A stretch of DNA of 52,839 nucleotides from Pseudomonadota bacterium (GCA_021324135.1 JAJPJO010000104.1:1-52839); one strand, 5' to 3'; shown: positions 7,891 through 16,921, numbered from the stretch's first letter. Numbers and translations are program-made. The notes: generated by a model not told the origin, from the sequence alone.

Positions 7891-8114
7891 TTGTTGTCTC
7901 AAATGTTTGACTGGCTATACTCGAAGCGCTGGAACCGGATCTCGGCACTTTGTTCCCTGGCATAAGCACTGATATTGTTCCCTAGCCGGGGTTGGTCTAA
8001 TCCAGCTCCGGTCATGCAGCTCATTCTTCGGCGGCTCGGAATAGTTGACTCGTCCGGCTGCCTTGCAGGGGTTGGCTCTGCTTGCGATACTACAGGCGGT
8101 GCAAAAGTTTTAGA

Positions 8115-9008
8115 TTAACCGCCCTGAGTCGTTTGAGTAATGATACCGCCTGCGGTGACGAGAACGATGCCCAGCAATCGCACACGGTTGAATCGTTCTT
8201 TCAAAATCCATAAAGCCAGAAGATACATAATCATGGGATAGCAGCCGGTGATCACGATTACATATGATGCAGTAGCCATAGACATGGCGAATAGATAGCA
8301 AAAACCACCGAACTTGAGACAAAGAGCGGATGCGCCGATGGGAAGCAAGGGCAATTGCCCTTTAGCGAACGAGGCTCGGTATTTGAGAAAGGCAAAAATA
8401 AGCAGGGCGATTGAGGCGCTGCTTTCGATCAGGCAATGCGCTAGAAAACAGGGTGTCGGACCAGCCAGAGTCACCGCCTTTTTATCAAATACCCCCCAGA
8501 TACCCCAGAGCAGCGTGGCTGCAATCACGAGCAAGAGCAGCCTGGGATTTTTCCAGGGGCGGTCGCCGTGCTGGTTGTTGGAGAATCCGATGGCAGCGAC
8601 GCCGAGCGCCACCAGAACACTGCCGGCCAGCCGCACAGGAACGATTGGCTCGGCAAGAACAAGAAATGAAAGGAACTGCAAAACAATCGGATAGCTGGCT
8701 GTCGCACCCAGAACATAGCTCGCCTCACCCATTGCCATAGCTTGCAAGTAGCAGAGCGTAGCGATGCCGTATGAAAAAAAACCGAGAGTCACCCAGAAGA
8801 AGATCTCGGGGGTCGGATGCCAGCCGGCACCACTGCTTTGCAAGAATATGAATGTGATCAAGGCGGCCGGCATGGCGCAGGCCGCCAGGCATGCAGCTAC
8901 TACGAACGCCGGAGCCTTGGCGAGCGCCAGCTTATCGAATATGCCCCATGCTCCCCAGCAGATCAGGCAGGCGAGAATACTTAAGTTGAGCGCGAAATTG
9001 GCTTGCAT
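8115..9008 (-). CDS. EamA/DMT-superfamily transporter, 297 aa
   Basis: Ten hydrophobic segments occur in two homologous halves. Each half begins with a similar motif: CLICWGAWGIFDKLAL near residue 14 and LLWGIWGVFDKKAV near residue 165. This internal duplication is typical of EamA drug/metabolite transporters in the inner membrane. The substrate cannot be told from sequence. The start is the ATG of MQANFALNL. It stands alone, with 224 nt to the kinase homologue gene on the same strand, so it need not be part of an operon. Confidence 0.9.
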   Translation of the reverse strand: MQANFALNLSILACLICWGAWGIFDKLALAKAPAFVVAACLAACAMPAALITFIFLQSSGAGWHPTPEIFFWVTLGFFSYGIATLCYLQAMAMGEASYVLGATASYPIVLQFLSFLVLAEPIVPVRLAGSVLVALGVAAIGFSNNQHGDRPWKNPRLLLLVIAATLLWGIWGVFDKKAVTLAGPTPCFLAHCLIESSASIALLIFAFLKYRASFAKGQLPLLPIGASALCLKFGGFCYLFAMSMATASYVIVITGCYPMIMYLLALWILKERFNRVRLLGIVLVTAGGIITQTTQGG

Positions 9009-9151
9009 GACCGAATTGATAAAACCAATCCATTGTGGCAGAGATTATCAGCGCAATGATGGAGGCTTAATACTTTCAAAGCTCATCTGCTGTAACTTAC
9101 TTTGATTCGCATCACTTCATGTCGAGCCGAGCTTATCGAAGAGTTGCTGCA

Positions 9152-9676
9152 ATGAATAACAAAATCGTTTTACTGGCAAAAAAAGCATACGAGTTGTTAG
9201 CTAAAGGGGGCGACCTCTTCTCGAATGTCTTGCTGCTTATCTTCCGGCTCAACTGGGGATTGCAGTTCTTTCATAACGGCATAGGAAAGCTGAGCAACCA
9301 TAAGGATATAGTCGACTTCTTTACCGAGCTCGGCATTCCATTACCTGATTTGAACGCCTGGATGGTCGGTGGAACTGAGCTGGTCGGCGGGGCTCTCCTG
9401 GTCCTCGGATTGGCATCAAGGCCGATCGCGCTTGCGCTCGTAGTTATGATGACTGTTGCCTATGCCAGCGTAAAAGATGACCGCAATACGTTTTTGAACA
9501 TCTTTAGCCCAGGCGGTTTCTGGGACTTCTTTGAAAAACAGACCGATTTTCTCCAGGCTGATCCGTTCTTCTTTCTCCTGACCGCGCTGATCGTCTTCGC
9601 TTTCGGACCGGGAAAAATTTCAATCGACTACTTGCTTGGCCGTTATGTTTTTAACAAGGGAAAAACGCCAGAGTAA
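9152..9676 (+). CDS. DoxX-family membrane protein, 174 aa
   Basis: The motif FRLNWGLQFFHNGIGKLSN near residue 31 and the ELVGGALLVLGLASRPIAL segment are characteristic of the DoxX family. Four membrane helices are expected. Members are usually linked to redox or membrane-stress functions, but the reaction here is unknown. Two in-frame ATGs exist; the second (MNNKIVLLAK) gives the normal family N-terminus, while the upstream one adds 11 polar residues with no better ribosome site. Confidence 0.85.
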   Translation: MNNKIVLLAKKAYELLAKGGDLFSNVLLLIFRLNWGLQFFHNGIGKLSNHKDIVDFFTELGIPLPDLNAWMVGGTELVGGALLVLGLASRPIALALVVMMTVAYASVKDDRNTFLNIFSPGGFWDFFEKQTDFLQADPFFFLLTALIVFAFGPGKISIDYLLGRYVFNKGKTPE

Positions 9677-9752
9677 GCAGGGTCCGGCAAAATCACGACT
9701 TTGTCAGCTTAACGTGACCGACTACGTATTTCCCCCACTGACAGTTTAGATA

Positions 9753-9781
9753 TTGACAGGCAGAATATATTCAACTAGATG
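9753..9781 (+). promoter_or_regulatory. Candidate promoter for the esterase gene
   Basis: TTGACA is followed after exactly 17 nt by TAGATG, a partial -10 match. If used, transcription starts near 9788, which lies upstream of the GGAG-preceded ATG but beyond the earlier ATG of the same frame. This supports the later start chosen for the gene. Confidence 0.4.
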
Positions 9782-9868
9782 CTGCCCGCTCAAGATTATG
9801 TTGTCTCTGCCGAAGACAAAATACCCGGCAGGTCGGCTGTCTTGGCGGCAAATCGCCGGAGTTATTTT

Positions 9869-11704
9869 ATGGGTACAGCCAGCGGCTCACAAGACTCTCA
9901 ACCTTACCATCTCGATCCGACTCGCAACAAAGTTGAATCGGTAATCAATCATTTCAACAAGGGTGAATCGCAGGATGCCGTTCGCGAGCTCAAGGCGCTC
10001 GAGCAGATGGACAATCACGGCACAGGACCGGTTTGGCAAAGACACATCGCCTTGATAAATGCCGGTGTGGATCTGAGCAAACTGGGCATGGCCGATGCCG
10101 ATCAAATACTGGGCGTAGACGGCGACGGCAGTTTGATCACCGCCGACAAGAAGCTGATGAGAGAACAGTTTCGCTCGCCGGACTCGCTGGCAATCAAGCA
10201 CCAGAACATGATAATGCCGATGTTCCCGGCAATCGAGGGAGCGATGCCGCCGGCCGATCCATTGCTCGATCAGATGATCAATACGCGTTTGTATAAAGAA
10301 CGCCTGGCCAAATCAAATGAGATGCTGAGCAATTCTGAGCCGCAGGACAAGAGCGCCGAGCAGGTGAAGTCGATCATTCAGGACTTCAACAGCGGCAATC
10401 TGGTGAAAGGAGCAGAAGCACTGAAAAGGTTGCAATCTGAAGATGGTAAAGTCGAGCCCGAGCTATGGACTCGGCACATTGCCGCCATCAATGCCAACAT
10501 CGATTTGAAGAAGATGGGCATGAATGGCGCTTCGCAAATTCTCAGCGTCGACGAGCGGGGCAGATTGATTACAGCCAATGCTGATTTGAGCAAAGAACAA
10601 GTGCGCTCGACTGACGCGCCTGGCAAAGTTTTGGAAGAACGCGATCTGAAGACTTCATCCTTTTACGGACTTCCATTCACCCACAAGGGTGACGCCACCC
10701 TATATTCTCAGGCCACTGAAGTGCAATCATTATTGCAGGAAGCGGATGAGGCTCACAAGCCGCTTACGCCTGGCGATCATCGTCTGAGCTTCACCACCAG
10801 CAGTGGCGAGCAAAGAGAATTCGATGTCCACGTGCCGCCGGGATATGACCCATCAAAACCGATGCCGGCTTTCTATGTCTTACACAATGCTCTGATGGGC
10901 GGAGATGTTGCCCACGGTGAAATGGAGCACGAGACTCAGATAAATGAGAAGGCGGACAAGCAGGGATTCGTAGTCGTCTATCCAATCGCCGAGACCCACG
11001 AGAATGATGCAAACACAATCTTGGGCTCGAAGTTTCAATACCACTCCTGGAACTCACGAGGAGCGGGCATGAATGTCACTTATGGAAATTATGATGATGT
11101 GGACTACATAAAAGAAGCTTCCAATCTGGTCGACAGTAAATTGAACATCGATAAATCAGCCCGCTACCTGCTTGGATTTTCAGAGGGCGGTGAATTCGCT
11201 CCCCATGTAGCGGCCGGCATGCCGGGCTACTGGGCCGGCGTGGGAGTATGGCACCCGACGCGTCTGGGAACCGAAAGAGCACCCGATGGCGATGCCCTGG
11301 TCTATGCGCAGATCACCAGTGAGAAGGACGGCATGCTGCCCAGATACGGCGGCACCACCGACATGCTCGATGGTTTGATTGCCGGGTTGTATCCTCGCCT
11401 GGCGGCATCGGAGCCCACACGGGCTTTTGATCGCATGGCTCAGTCGCAAGGCGCCGGCGGAACGCCGCAAGTCGACAGAAGCAGACCGGATCGTGTGGTG
11501 ACTACATTCACGCCCGAGCAGACCAGAACCGGACGGCCTGTCATTGATGTCGACATGCTCGATGGCGAGCATGCTGTCGATGGTGATATCCCGGGCAATA
11601 CAATCGATCACATAATCCGCTACTTCACCGGCAGAAAACTGACCAACTTCGATTCGACTCAGTACCTGATCGACACAATGCTCAAATACAGAAAGGAAAG
11701 CTGA
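9869..11704 (+). CDS. LpqC-like (PHB depolymerase-type) esterase with duplicated N-terminal module
   Basis: The C-terminal ~300 residues form an alpha/beta hydrolase: FDVHVPPGYDPSKPMPAFYVLHN, then YDDVDYIKEASNLVDSKLNI and the nucleophile motif GFSEGG with Ser438, as in LpqC/polyhydroxybutyrate depolymerase-like esterases. The likely His is in DGEHAVDG. The N-terminal part has two ungapped 82-residue repeats, residues 22-103 and 166-247, with 39 identical positions. Each repeat ends in a DxDxxGxLITA-like stretch. No classical signal peptide is visible. The start was chosen because GGAG lies 7 nt upstream; an ATG 30 codons earlier lacks a ribosome site. The substrate is unknown. Confidence 0.8.
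   Translation: MGTASGSQDSQPYHLDPTRNKVESVINHFNKGESQDAVRELKALEQMDNHGTGPVWQRHIALINAGVDLSKLGMADADQILGVDGDGSLITADKKLMREQFRSPDSLAIKHQNMIMPMFPAIEGAMPPADPLLDQMINTRLYKERLAKSNEMLSNSEPQDKSAEQVKSIIQDFNSGNLVKGAEALKRLQSEDGKVEPELWTRHIAAINANIDLKKMGMNGASQILSVDERGRLITANADLSKEQVRSTDAPGKVLEERDLKTSSFYGLPFTHKGDATLYSQATEVQSLLQEADEAHKPLTPGDHRLSFTTSSGEQREFDVHVPPGYDPSKPMPAFYVLHNALMGGDVAHGEMEHETQINEKADKQGFVVVYPIAETHENDANTILGSKFQYHSWNSRGAGMNVTYGNYDDVDYIKEASNLVDSKLNIDKSARYLLGFSEGGEFAPHVAAGMPGYWAGVGVWHPTRLGTERAPDGDALVYAQITSEKDGMLPRYGGTTDMLDGLIAGLYPRLAASEPTRAFDRMAQSQGAGGTPQVDRSRPDRVVTTFTPEQTRTGRPVIDVDMLDGEHAVDGDIPGNTIDHIIRYFTGRKLTNFDSTQYLIDTMLKYRKES
9932..10609 (+). repeat. Intragenic protein repeat, two 82-residue units
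   Basis: Unit 1 spans 9932-10177 and unit 2 spans 10364-10609. The encoded units align without gaps at 39 of 82 residues. Shared landmarks are WxRHIAxINA, DLxKxGM, QILxVD and LITA. The unit does not match a repeat family I know. Confidence 0.75.
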
Positions 11705-11709
11705 AAGAA

Positions 11710-12198
11710 TCAGGAGATCTCTTTGGGACGGACGATCCACTTCAACTCGCCCGCACCGTATTTGATGCCTTTCCAATTTTCTATGTCGAGAACTATATTA
11801 GCAAGTGCCGCTGTTGGAAAGTGTTCGTGACAGCCGGTCAGTTCGGTGAGAAGATCTTCCAGACCCGGATTGTGACCGATCATCAGAATGCTCTCGGCAG
11901 TGGCTTCCTGGCTCTTCAGTATGTTCAGCAATTTGCTGGTGCTCGCTTCATAGATGCCCTTATCAAAAGTGACGTCGAGGTCGAGTTTGGCCGAATCGAG
12001 AACAAGCTTGGCAGTTTGCTTTGTGCGCTTTGAGGGAGAACAAAGAATGAGATCGGGTTTGAGCTGGCGCTCCTTCATCAGCTTGCCGATGATTGGCGCT
12101 GCCTTCTTGCCCCGGTTATTCAATGGTCGATCGAAATCGGAGAGGGCTGGCTCGTCCCAGCTCGATTTTGCGTGGCGCAAGAGGATGAGGTTTTTCAT
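11710..12198 (-). CDS. sixA: Phosphohistidine phosphatase SixA-type
   Basis: The protein begins MKNLILLRHAKSSW, with the phosphohistidine-forming RHAK motif at residues 8-11 of the histidine phosphatase superfamily, followed by PLNNRGKKAA. The second conserved His lies in MIGHNPGLEDLL. At 162 residues it has the size of SixA, which removes phosphate from phosphohistidine on signalling proteins in the cytosol. An upstream in-frame start would add 38 residues that do not fit the family, so the Met of MKNL was chosen. It converges with the esterase gene, 5 nt apart. Confidence 0.88.
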   Translation of the reverse strand: MKNLILLRHAKSSWDEPALSDFDRPLNNRGKKAAPIIGKLMKERQLKPDLILCSPSKRTKQTAKLVLDSAKLDLDVTFDKGIYEASTSKLLNILKSQEATAESILMIGHNPGLEDLLTELTGCHEHFPTAALANIVLDIENWKGIKYGAGELKWIVRPKEIS

Positions 12199-12260
12199 TG
12201 TTTCATTAACTTCGCAAAGGCAGGGGGAAGTACCACTTCGAGTAAGCAATCGCTCATCAT

Positions 12261-12292
12261 TGATATAATTGTCCCACCTGAAAACGGGTGGG
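12261..12292 (+). promoter_or_regulatory. Extended -10 promoter with leader dyad
   Basis: TGATATAAT is a perfect extended -10. It is followed at once by the dyad CCCACC...GGTGGG (8-nt loop) around the expected start of transcription. No -35 is visible, as is common for extended -10 promoters. It would drive the unknown gene starting 52 nt further on. Confidence 0.4.
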
Positions 12293-12344
12293 CGTTCATT
12301 AAATTTAGCCATCCGGCTTGAAGACAGCGCGGCAAGAAAGATCT

Positions 12345-12944
12345 ATGGAAACCGACAACGTTATTAAGATTCCTGACCATAAGGGTGAGCCGGTCGCCGA
12401 AATCTTGCTTCCCGACGGCTGGGCGCGAGGTACGAAACCGCCGCGGCCGGGTTACCTGTTCGTCTCGAAGTTTCTGATATCCGACAGGGATAAGCGCATC
12501 GGCATCACATTGCGCGAGCCGGCCAAGAAGACGTACCACTTCATGGAGCCTCAGCAGAACCTGTTCTTGCAACTTCTTCGTCGTCCGGCACATGAGCTCA
12601 GCGAGACTGAGGTGATGAACATTCATTTGCTGCTCGAGCAAGTAGCCTGGCCGGCCAAGTTCAAACGCGACTGGGCAAAGACGGTTCTGTTCGCGCCCCG
12701 AAATGTCCTCATGATTCAGGGCGTCTGGGTGATGGAGAGAATCAAATCTCGCGGTCTCATTATCGACACGACATTTGATATGGGCAACTTCGTTCAAGAG
12801 ATCTGGTTCGTAGCGCCTGCAGAAATATTCGATTTGTATTCTGCCGAGGCAGATCGAATCTTCAACTCCTTCCGGTGGACCAACGCCACCGACGACCTGT
12901 ATGCATATCCAAGACCCCGCTCTGATTCAATAGATTCAGTTTGA
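12345..12944 (+). CDS. Unknown soluble protein, 199 aa
   Basis: No family is recognised. The sequence begins METDNVIKIPDHKGEPV. It shows mixed alpha/beta character and is rich in aromatic residues, with MEPQQNLFLQLLRR, VLFAPRNVLMIQGVWVME and EIWFVAPAEIFD. There is no signal peptide, membrane segment or Cys motif. The alternation of hydrophobic strands and an amphipathic helix in the last 60 residues (FDLYSAEADRIFNSFRW) resembles small stand-alone domains that use the ending ADRIxNSF. A TTG nine codons upstream is the alternative start. Confidence 0.75.
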   Translation: METDNVIKIPDHKGEPVAEILLPDGWARGTKPPRPGYLFVSKFLISDRDKRIGITLREPAKKTYHFMEPQQNLFLQLLRRPAHELSETEVMNIHLLLEQVAWPAKFKRDWAKTVLFAPRNVLMIQGVWVMERIKSRGLIIDTTFDMGNFVQEIWFVAPAEIFDLYSAEADRIFNSFRWTNATDDLYAYPRPRSDSIDSV

Positions 12945-13006
12945 CTCTTTTGCCAGTTCGGATTAGTCTTTGAGACTTCCAATCCATTGCTCCGCAGGAG
13001 GTCATT

Positions 13007-13369
13007 ATGCTACGCAAAAAATTGACGGAAGTGGCCGTCGATTCATTCACCGATTATTTGAAAGAACGGCTCGAGCATTTGAAGCAACTCGATCTCGACC
13101 ATGACGGAGTCAAGGACGTCGATCAGATTATCGCCATTTTGCATAAATGTGGTGTGGCCCTCAAGGATTGCCTGGATACCACGGACTTCTCGAAGATCGG
13201 CAATGGACTCGAGCAAATCATGAATGGAGCTAATCTTGTCAAAGATTCTATTGATGGTGAAAAGGTTCAGGCGGTGGGCGTAGAGCTGAAGGCGGGACTC
13301 TCTAAGTTGTCTGAGCTGGCTCAACTGGGCATCACCGAAATGAAGCATCAGAAAGGACAGTCGCGGTAG
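13007..13369 (+). CDS. Small helical protein with an EF-hand-like loop, 120 aa
   Basis: An ideal ribosome site, AGGAGG, precedes the ATG. The product is helical throughout with no signal peptide. Residues around 29-40 read DLDHDGVKDVDQ, which fits the EF-hand/dockerin calcium loop pattern with Asp at positions 1, 3, 5 and 9, Gly at 6, and Gln instead of Glu at 12. Flanking helices (YLKERLEHLKQL and IIAILHKCGVALK) are consistent with a helix-loop-helix. Calcium binding is inferred; the rest of the protein is not recognised. Confidence 0.75.
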   Translation: MLRKKLTEVAVDSFTDYLKERLEHLKQLDLDHDGVKDVDQIIAILHKCGVALKDCLDTTDFSKIGNGLEQIMNGANLVKDSIDGEKVQAVGVELKAGLSKLSELAQLGITEMKHQKGQSR

Positions 13370-13467
13370 ATTCGCGATTCTTGCTTGGCTGTATTTCCGG
13401 GCTGTCGGACGATGGACAGGCATGGGCCGGCACGGAACAGGCGTTTCCAGAACGCTTGCATAGCGAT

Positions 13468-13537
13468 TTGACAAATTCTCATATTTTGATATTCTTCTAA
13501 TTAGATGGCTATCTAATTAGAAGTCCATCTAATTAAG
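13468..13537 (+). promoter_or_regulatory. Promoter and triple phased operator of the ArsR-DUF2087 gene
   Basis: TTGACA at 13468, a 16-nt spacer and TATTCT at 13490 form a good promoter. Overlapping and following it are three copies of the palindrome TCTAATTAGA at 13496, 13512 and 13528 (the last ending AAG), spaced exactly 16 bp. The first two make a perfect 12-bp inverted repeat with GGCT between the arms. The expected transcription start lies inside the first copy, so binding would block transcription. Autorepression by the adjacent ArsR-type protein is the simplest reading. Confidence 0.8.
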
Positions 13538-13598
13538 TCTAAGCCCGATGAGTAAGCTCATCGTTGCTTTGCGCCCAAGCTGAGCTGAGGAGCTGTTT

Positions 13599-14156
13599 AT
13601 GGCCAGTCTGGAATTCTCCAAAATCGTCTCTTTCTTCAAGGCTCTATCGGATGAGAGTCGCCTGAAGATTGTCGGCATTCTGGCCGACAGCGAACGCAGC
13701 GTCGAAGAGCTGGCTGAATTGTTGGGCTTGAAGGCGCCGACAGTCTCGCATCACCTATCCATATTGAAGGATACAGGTCTTGTGACCATGCGCACTAAAG
13801 GGACGAGCCACCTGTATCAACTGGACATGAAAGAGCTGCGTCTTCTTGCTAAGCGCGCCTTAGCGGTTGACACCATGGTCGACATAAGCGATCGGGTCAC
13901 AGAAGATGCCTGGGAACGAAAAGTGCTCAACGACTTCCTCGATGGAAAACGGCTCAAGGAGATTCCGGCTAGCCGGAAGAAACGTTCGGTCATTCTCCGC
14001 TGGCTTGTAGACCGGTTTGAATTTGACAAACGTTATTTCGAAAAGGAAGTGAATAAGATCATCGCCGAGCATCATCCGGATTTCGCTACGCTGCGCCGCG
14101 AACTGATCGGCGCCGGACTGTTGCAACGCGAGATGGGCATTTATTGGCGCGTATAA
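13599..14156 (+). CDS. ArsR-family transcriptional regulator with C-terminal DUF2087 domain
   Basis: Residues about 8-85 form a winged helix: FFKALSDESRLKIVGILADS, SVEELAELLGLKAPTVSHHL and a wing with TKGTSHLYQL. Residues about 105-185 match DUF2087 (LNDFLDGKRLKEIPASRKKR, VILRWLVDRFEF, HHPDFATLRRELI, GIYWRV). The metal-binding Cys motifs of classical ArsR are absent, so the inducer is unlikely to be sensed by thiolate metal binding. DUF2087 often follows HTH domains and may sense a ligand, but its role is not known. The gene lies 61 nt behind a triple operator that it probably controls. Confidence 0.88.
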   Translation: MASLEFSKIVSFFKALSDESRLKIVGILADSERSVEELAELLGLKAPTVSHHLSILKDTGLVTMRTKGTSHLYQLDMKELRLLAKRALAVDTMVDISDRVTEDAWERKVLNDFLDGKRLKEIPASRKKRSVILRWLVDRFEFDKRYFEKEVNKIIAEHHPDFATLRRELIGAGLLQREMGIYWRV

Positions 14157-14183
14157 AAAGGCAATCGGATTGAGGCGAGGCTG

Positions 14184-14873
14184 TCAGCTAATTGCGAAGC
14201 TCAGTTTGCTCTCTTCGCCTCGTCTTATCTTTTCAGCATGCTCATCGATATTGATCATCGAAATGAGCGATGTCCCCTCTTCTATATTTCCAAGCACCCG
14301 CTGCTCCACCTGCTGGAGCCGTTCTGCTGCGTCGATCAAGGCGTCGAGATCTTGCTCGGCGATGGCGATCAAACCATCGTCATCACCAAATATGATATCG
14401 CCCGGTTTGATCTCTATCCCGCCACATATAATAGGAATTTGCTTTGCGCCGGGCTGTCGGCAATATCCTGCCATGGGCGTAATACTCCGCGCGTAGACTG
14501 GAAAGGACATTGCCCTGACTCCCTGCACGTCCCGGCAGGCGCCGTCAACTACAATTCCGCCCAGCCCCTTGCGCTTGCACTCGGCGCTGAACAACTCCCC
14601 CAGGAGAGCTCGATCCCCGCCCTGTCCGTCGATCACCAGGACATCGCCCGCCTCAGATTCGGCCAGACTTTCAATGATGCTCAAGAAATCGTTCTTGCAG
14701 CTCACCGTTCGAGCTTTGCCGAACAACTTCAGTCCATCCTTTATAGGACGAAGAGCAGGAGAGAAAACTCGCAATTCCTTATTTATGTCGCACAGGGAAG
14801 GTGTGTCCAGTGTTGCTAACCGTTCATAAGCATTGGAGGTCATAGTTCCTGTTTCCTCTTCTAAGTGAGACAT
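14184..14873 (-). CDS. RraA-like family protein (aldolase/RNase E inhibitor fold)
   Basis: The conserved RraA/HMG-aldolase motifs are present: LDTPSLCD near the start, GDVLVIDGQGG, LGELFSAECKRKGLGGIVVDGACRD, and GIEIKPGDIIFGDDDGL. The G-x-R-D(V) type substrate-binding site is seen in DGACRDV. Members either inhibit RNase E or act as 4-hydroxy-4-methyl-2-oxoglutarate or oxaloacetate-type lyases; the Asp following the Arg favours retention of lyase chemistry, but the substrate is open. The start follows GGGAG by 7 nt. Another ATG ten codons on, preceded by AGGAAACAGGA, is also possible. It converges with the ArsR-DUF2087 gene. Confidence 0.82.
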   Translation of the reverse strand: MSHLEEETGTMTSNAYERLATLDTPSLCDINKELRVFSPALRPIKDGLKLFGKARTVSCKNDFLSIIESLAESEAGDVLVIDGQGGDRALLGELFSAECKRKGLGGIVVDGACRDVQGVRAMSFPVYARSITPMAGYCRQPGAKQIPIICGGIEIKPGDIIFGDDDGLIAIAEQDLDALIDAAERLQQVEQRVLGNIEEGTSLISMINIDEHAEKIRRGEESKLSFAIS

Positions 14874-15057
14874 CCCCTCTCTCCCGTCAGACAAGCGTTT
14901 CGCCTACCTGAAATAGGTCAAGGGGGTTTGTCCGGAGGTCCATACTTTAACGGGCATAATAGCTTCGGGGACGGCAAAAAAAATTTAAGGTTGAAATTTT
15001 GAACTCTGGCAAAAGTTTTGTCGTCTTTACAAGTGCATGGCTAAAAGGTGCAAAAGA

Positions 15058-16917
15058 ATGCAAACTACCTCTCCGACTTTTTTCAGAAGAACGATTCGTC
15101 TGGCTGCCATTCTGCCTCTTATCACATCTTTAGTAACGCCGGTAGGGGCCAAGGAGTCGGATAGCGCCTTCAGCGCTGCCGTGAGGCAAACGGCGTCGGA
15201 CACAAGAGCGCAGAAGGTGCGGGCAACCAGAAGACCAGCCGGCGCTCAAAGTAAGAATGCCACTACCAATCCCGCTACTCCTGTCGTGCAGGAGGATGAC
15301 AAAATCAGGCATCTTCTCAATCGCATCACATTTGGTGCCACGGCCGAGGACATCGCCCGCGTCAAAAAAATAGGCATCGACCGCTACATTGATGAACAGC
15401 TAAACCCGCAAAGCATCCCCGAGTCCGAGGCGGTCGTTGCGCTGGTAAGCAACTCGCCGGCTCTATTGCAAAGCCCGGCTCAACTCTTTTTGAACTATGG
15501 CCGCCCGGTGCTGGTGGCTTTAGCCAAGGCAGGCAAAATCGGTCCTAACGCCGTTAATAATCAACTCAATCAGGTGTCAGACCGGTCGGCAACCAGTGGC
15601 AATGATGAGCCCATGCGCCAACAGCCGAACCGCGCCAACGACCAGGGCGACATGGATGCAAACAAAATGGAGATGCAGGAGTCCAGAGGGAATAGCCAGC
15701 CTCAGAAGAATTTTGCCGACAATGAAAAGAAGAATAAAGAGATCAATCAATTGATTGGCGCAGGATACAAGCAGCTTTACACTCAGGTGGCTGAGGCCAG
15801 AATAAAGCGCGCCGTCTACAGTCCTCGCCAACTAGAGGAAGTAATGACGGACTTCTGGTACAACCACTTCAATATATCGATTGATAAAGGTCTCGATCAC
15901 ATCTGGGTCGGCTCATTTGAAGAGCAGGCTATCAGACCTTACGCCCTGGGCAATTTTCGCGACATCCTTGGGGCTACGGCACATCATGCAGCAATGATGT
16001 TCTATCTGGACAATAACCAGAACTCCAAACCAAGAGATCCGCAATTGGCCGCAGGAAAAAAACCGGGACGATTCTCCGGATTGAATGAGAACTACGCAAG
16101 AGAACTCATGGAGCTGCATACCCTGGGCGTGGATGGCGGCTATACTCAAAAGGACGTAACCGAGCTGGCCCGGGTTCTTACCGGACACGGCATCATCAAT
16201 CAGCAGAGCGTCAAGCGCTTTCCCGATCAAATGGATGATCCGTTCGGCTACTGGTTCGACAAAAATCGACATGACTTTACTGACAAAACAGTCTTAGGTC
16301 ACGTGATCAAGGGACGAGGAGCGGACGAGGTAGAAGAGGCTCTCGATCTTCTGGCCAAACATCCATCCACGGCTCATCACATCAGCTATCAGCTGGCGCA
16401 ATACTTCGTCGCCGATGAGCCGCCTAGCAGCCTTGTCGACAAGATGGCCAACACATTCACCCGCACCGATGGTGATATCAAAGAAGTTTTGAAGACAATG
16501 TTCAAAAGCAATGAGTTTTGGGACCCGAAATATTACAACGCCAAGTTCAAGAGCCCTTACCGATATCTCGTGTCGAGCTTACGAGCCACGGACGCATCGG
16601 TTCAAAACACACAACCATTGCTCGGTTTCTTGAATCTTCAAGGCATGCCGCTCTACAGATGCCTGACGCCCGACGGTTACAAGAATACGCAAAGCGCCTG
16701 GCTCAACTCATCGACGTTGCTTCAGCGCGTCAATTTTGCCACCGCCCTCGCCTCAGGAAGATACCCGGGCGCCAAAATATCCGATGTCCCTCCGGAAGAA
16801 CTGATGGGAGTAATCGGAATCAAGTCAGGGAGCAGCACGGCAGAAGCCGTGGATTCAGCTCCTAATCAATTGAAATTGTCTTTATTAATCGGCTCACCCG
16901 AGTTCATGAGGTATTAG
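15058..16917 (+). CDS. DUF1800 exported protein, first copy, 619 aa
   Basis: A Sec signal peptide follows the start (RRTIRLAAILPLITSLVTPVGA). The DUF1800 body begins with HLLNRITFGATAEDI and includes MTDFWYNHFNI, NENYARELMELHTLGVDGGY, TQKDVTELARVLTGHGI, and RYLVSSLRAT. A polar, Asn/Gln/Met-rich insertion lies at about residues 180-235. The ATG chosen has AAGGTG 7-8 nt upstream; another ATG seven codons earlier has none. It is followed 4 nt later by a DUF1501 gene, the usual partner. The molecular role of DUF1800 is not established; the pair is exported and likely acts outside the membrane. Confidence 0.9.
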   Translation: MQTTSPTFFRRTIRLAAILPLITSLVTPVGAKESDSAFSAAVRQTASDTRAQKVRATRRPAGAQSKNATTNPATPVVQEDDKIRHLLNRITFGATAEDIARVKKIGIDRYIDEQLNPQSIPESEAVVALVSNSPALLQSPAQLFLNYGRPVLVALAKAGKIGPNAVNNQLNQVSDRSATSGNDEPMRQQPNRANDQGDMDANKMEMQESRGNSQPQKNFADNEKKNKEINQLIGAGYKQLYTQVAEARIKRAVYSPRQLEEVMTDFWYNHFNISIDKGLDHIWVGSFEEQAIRPYALGNFRDILGATAHHAAMMFYLDNNQNSKPRDPQLAAGKKPGRFSGLNENYARELMELHTLGVDGGYTQKDVTELARVLTGHGIINQQSVKRFPDQMDDPFGYWFDKNRHDFTDKTVLGHVIKGRGADEVEEALDLLAKHPSTAHHISYQLAQYFVADEPPSSLVDKMANTFTRTDGDIKEVLKTMFKSNEFWDPKYYNAKFKSPYRYLVSSLRATDASVQNTQPLLGFLNLQGMPLYRCLTPDGYKNTQSAWLNSSTLLQRVNFATALASGRYPGAKISDVPPEELMGVIGIKSGSSTAEAVDSAPNQLKLSLLIGSPEFMRY

Positions 16918-16921
16918 TTAG

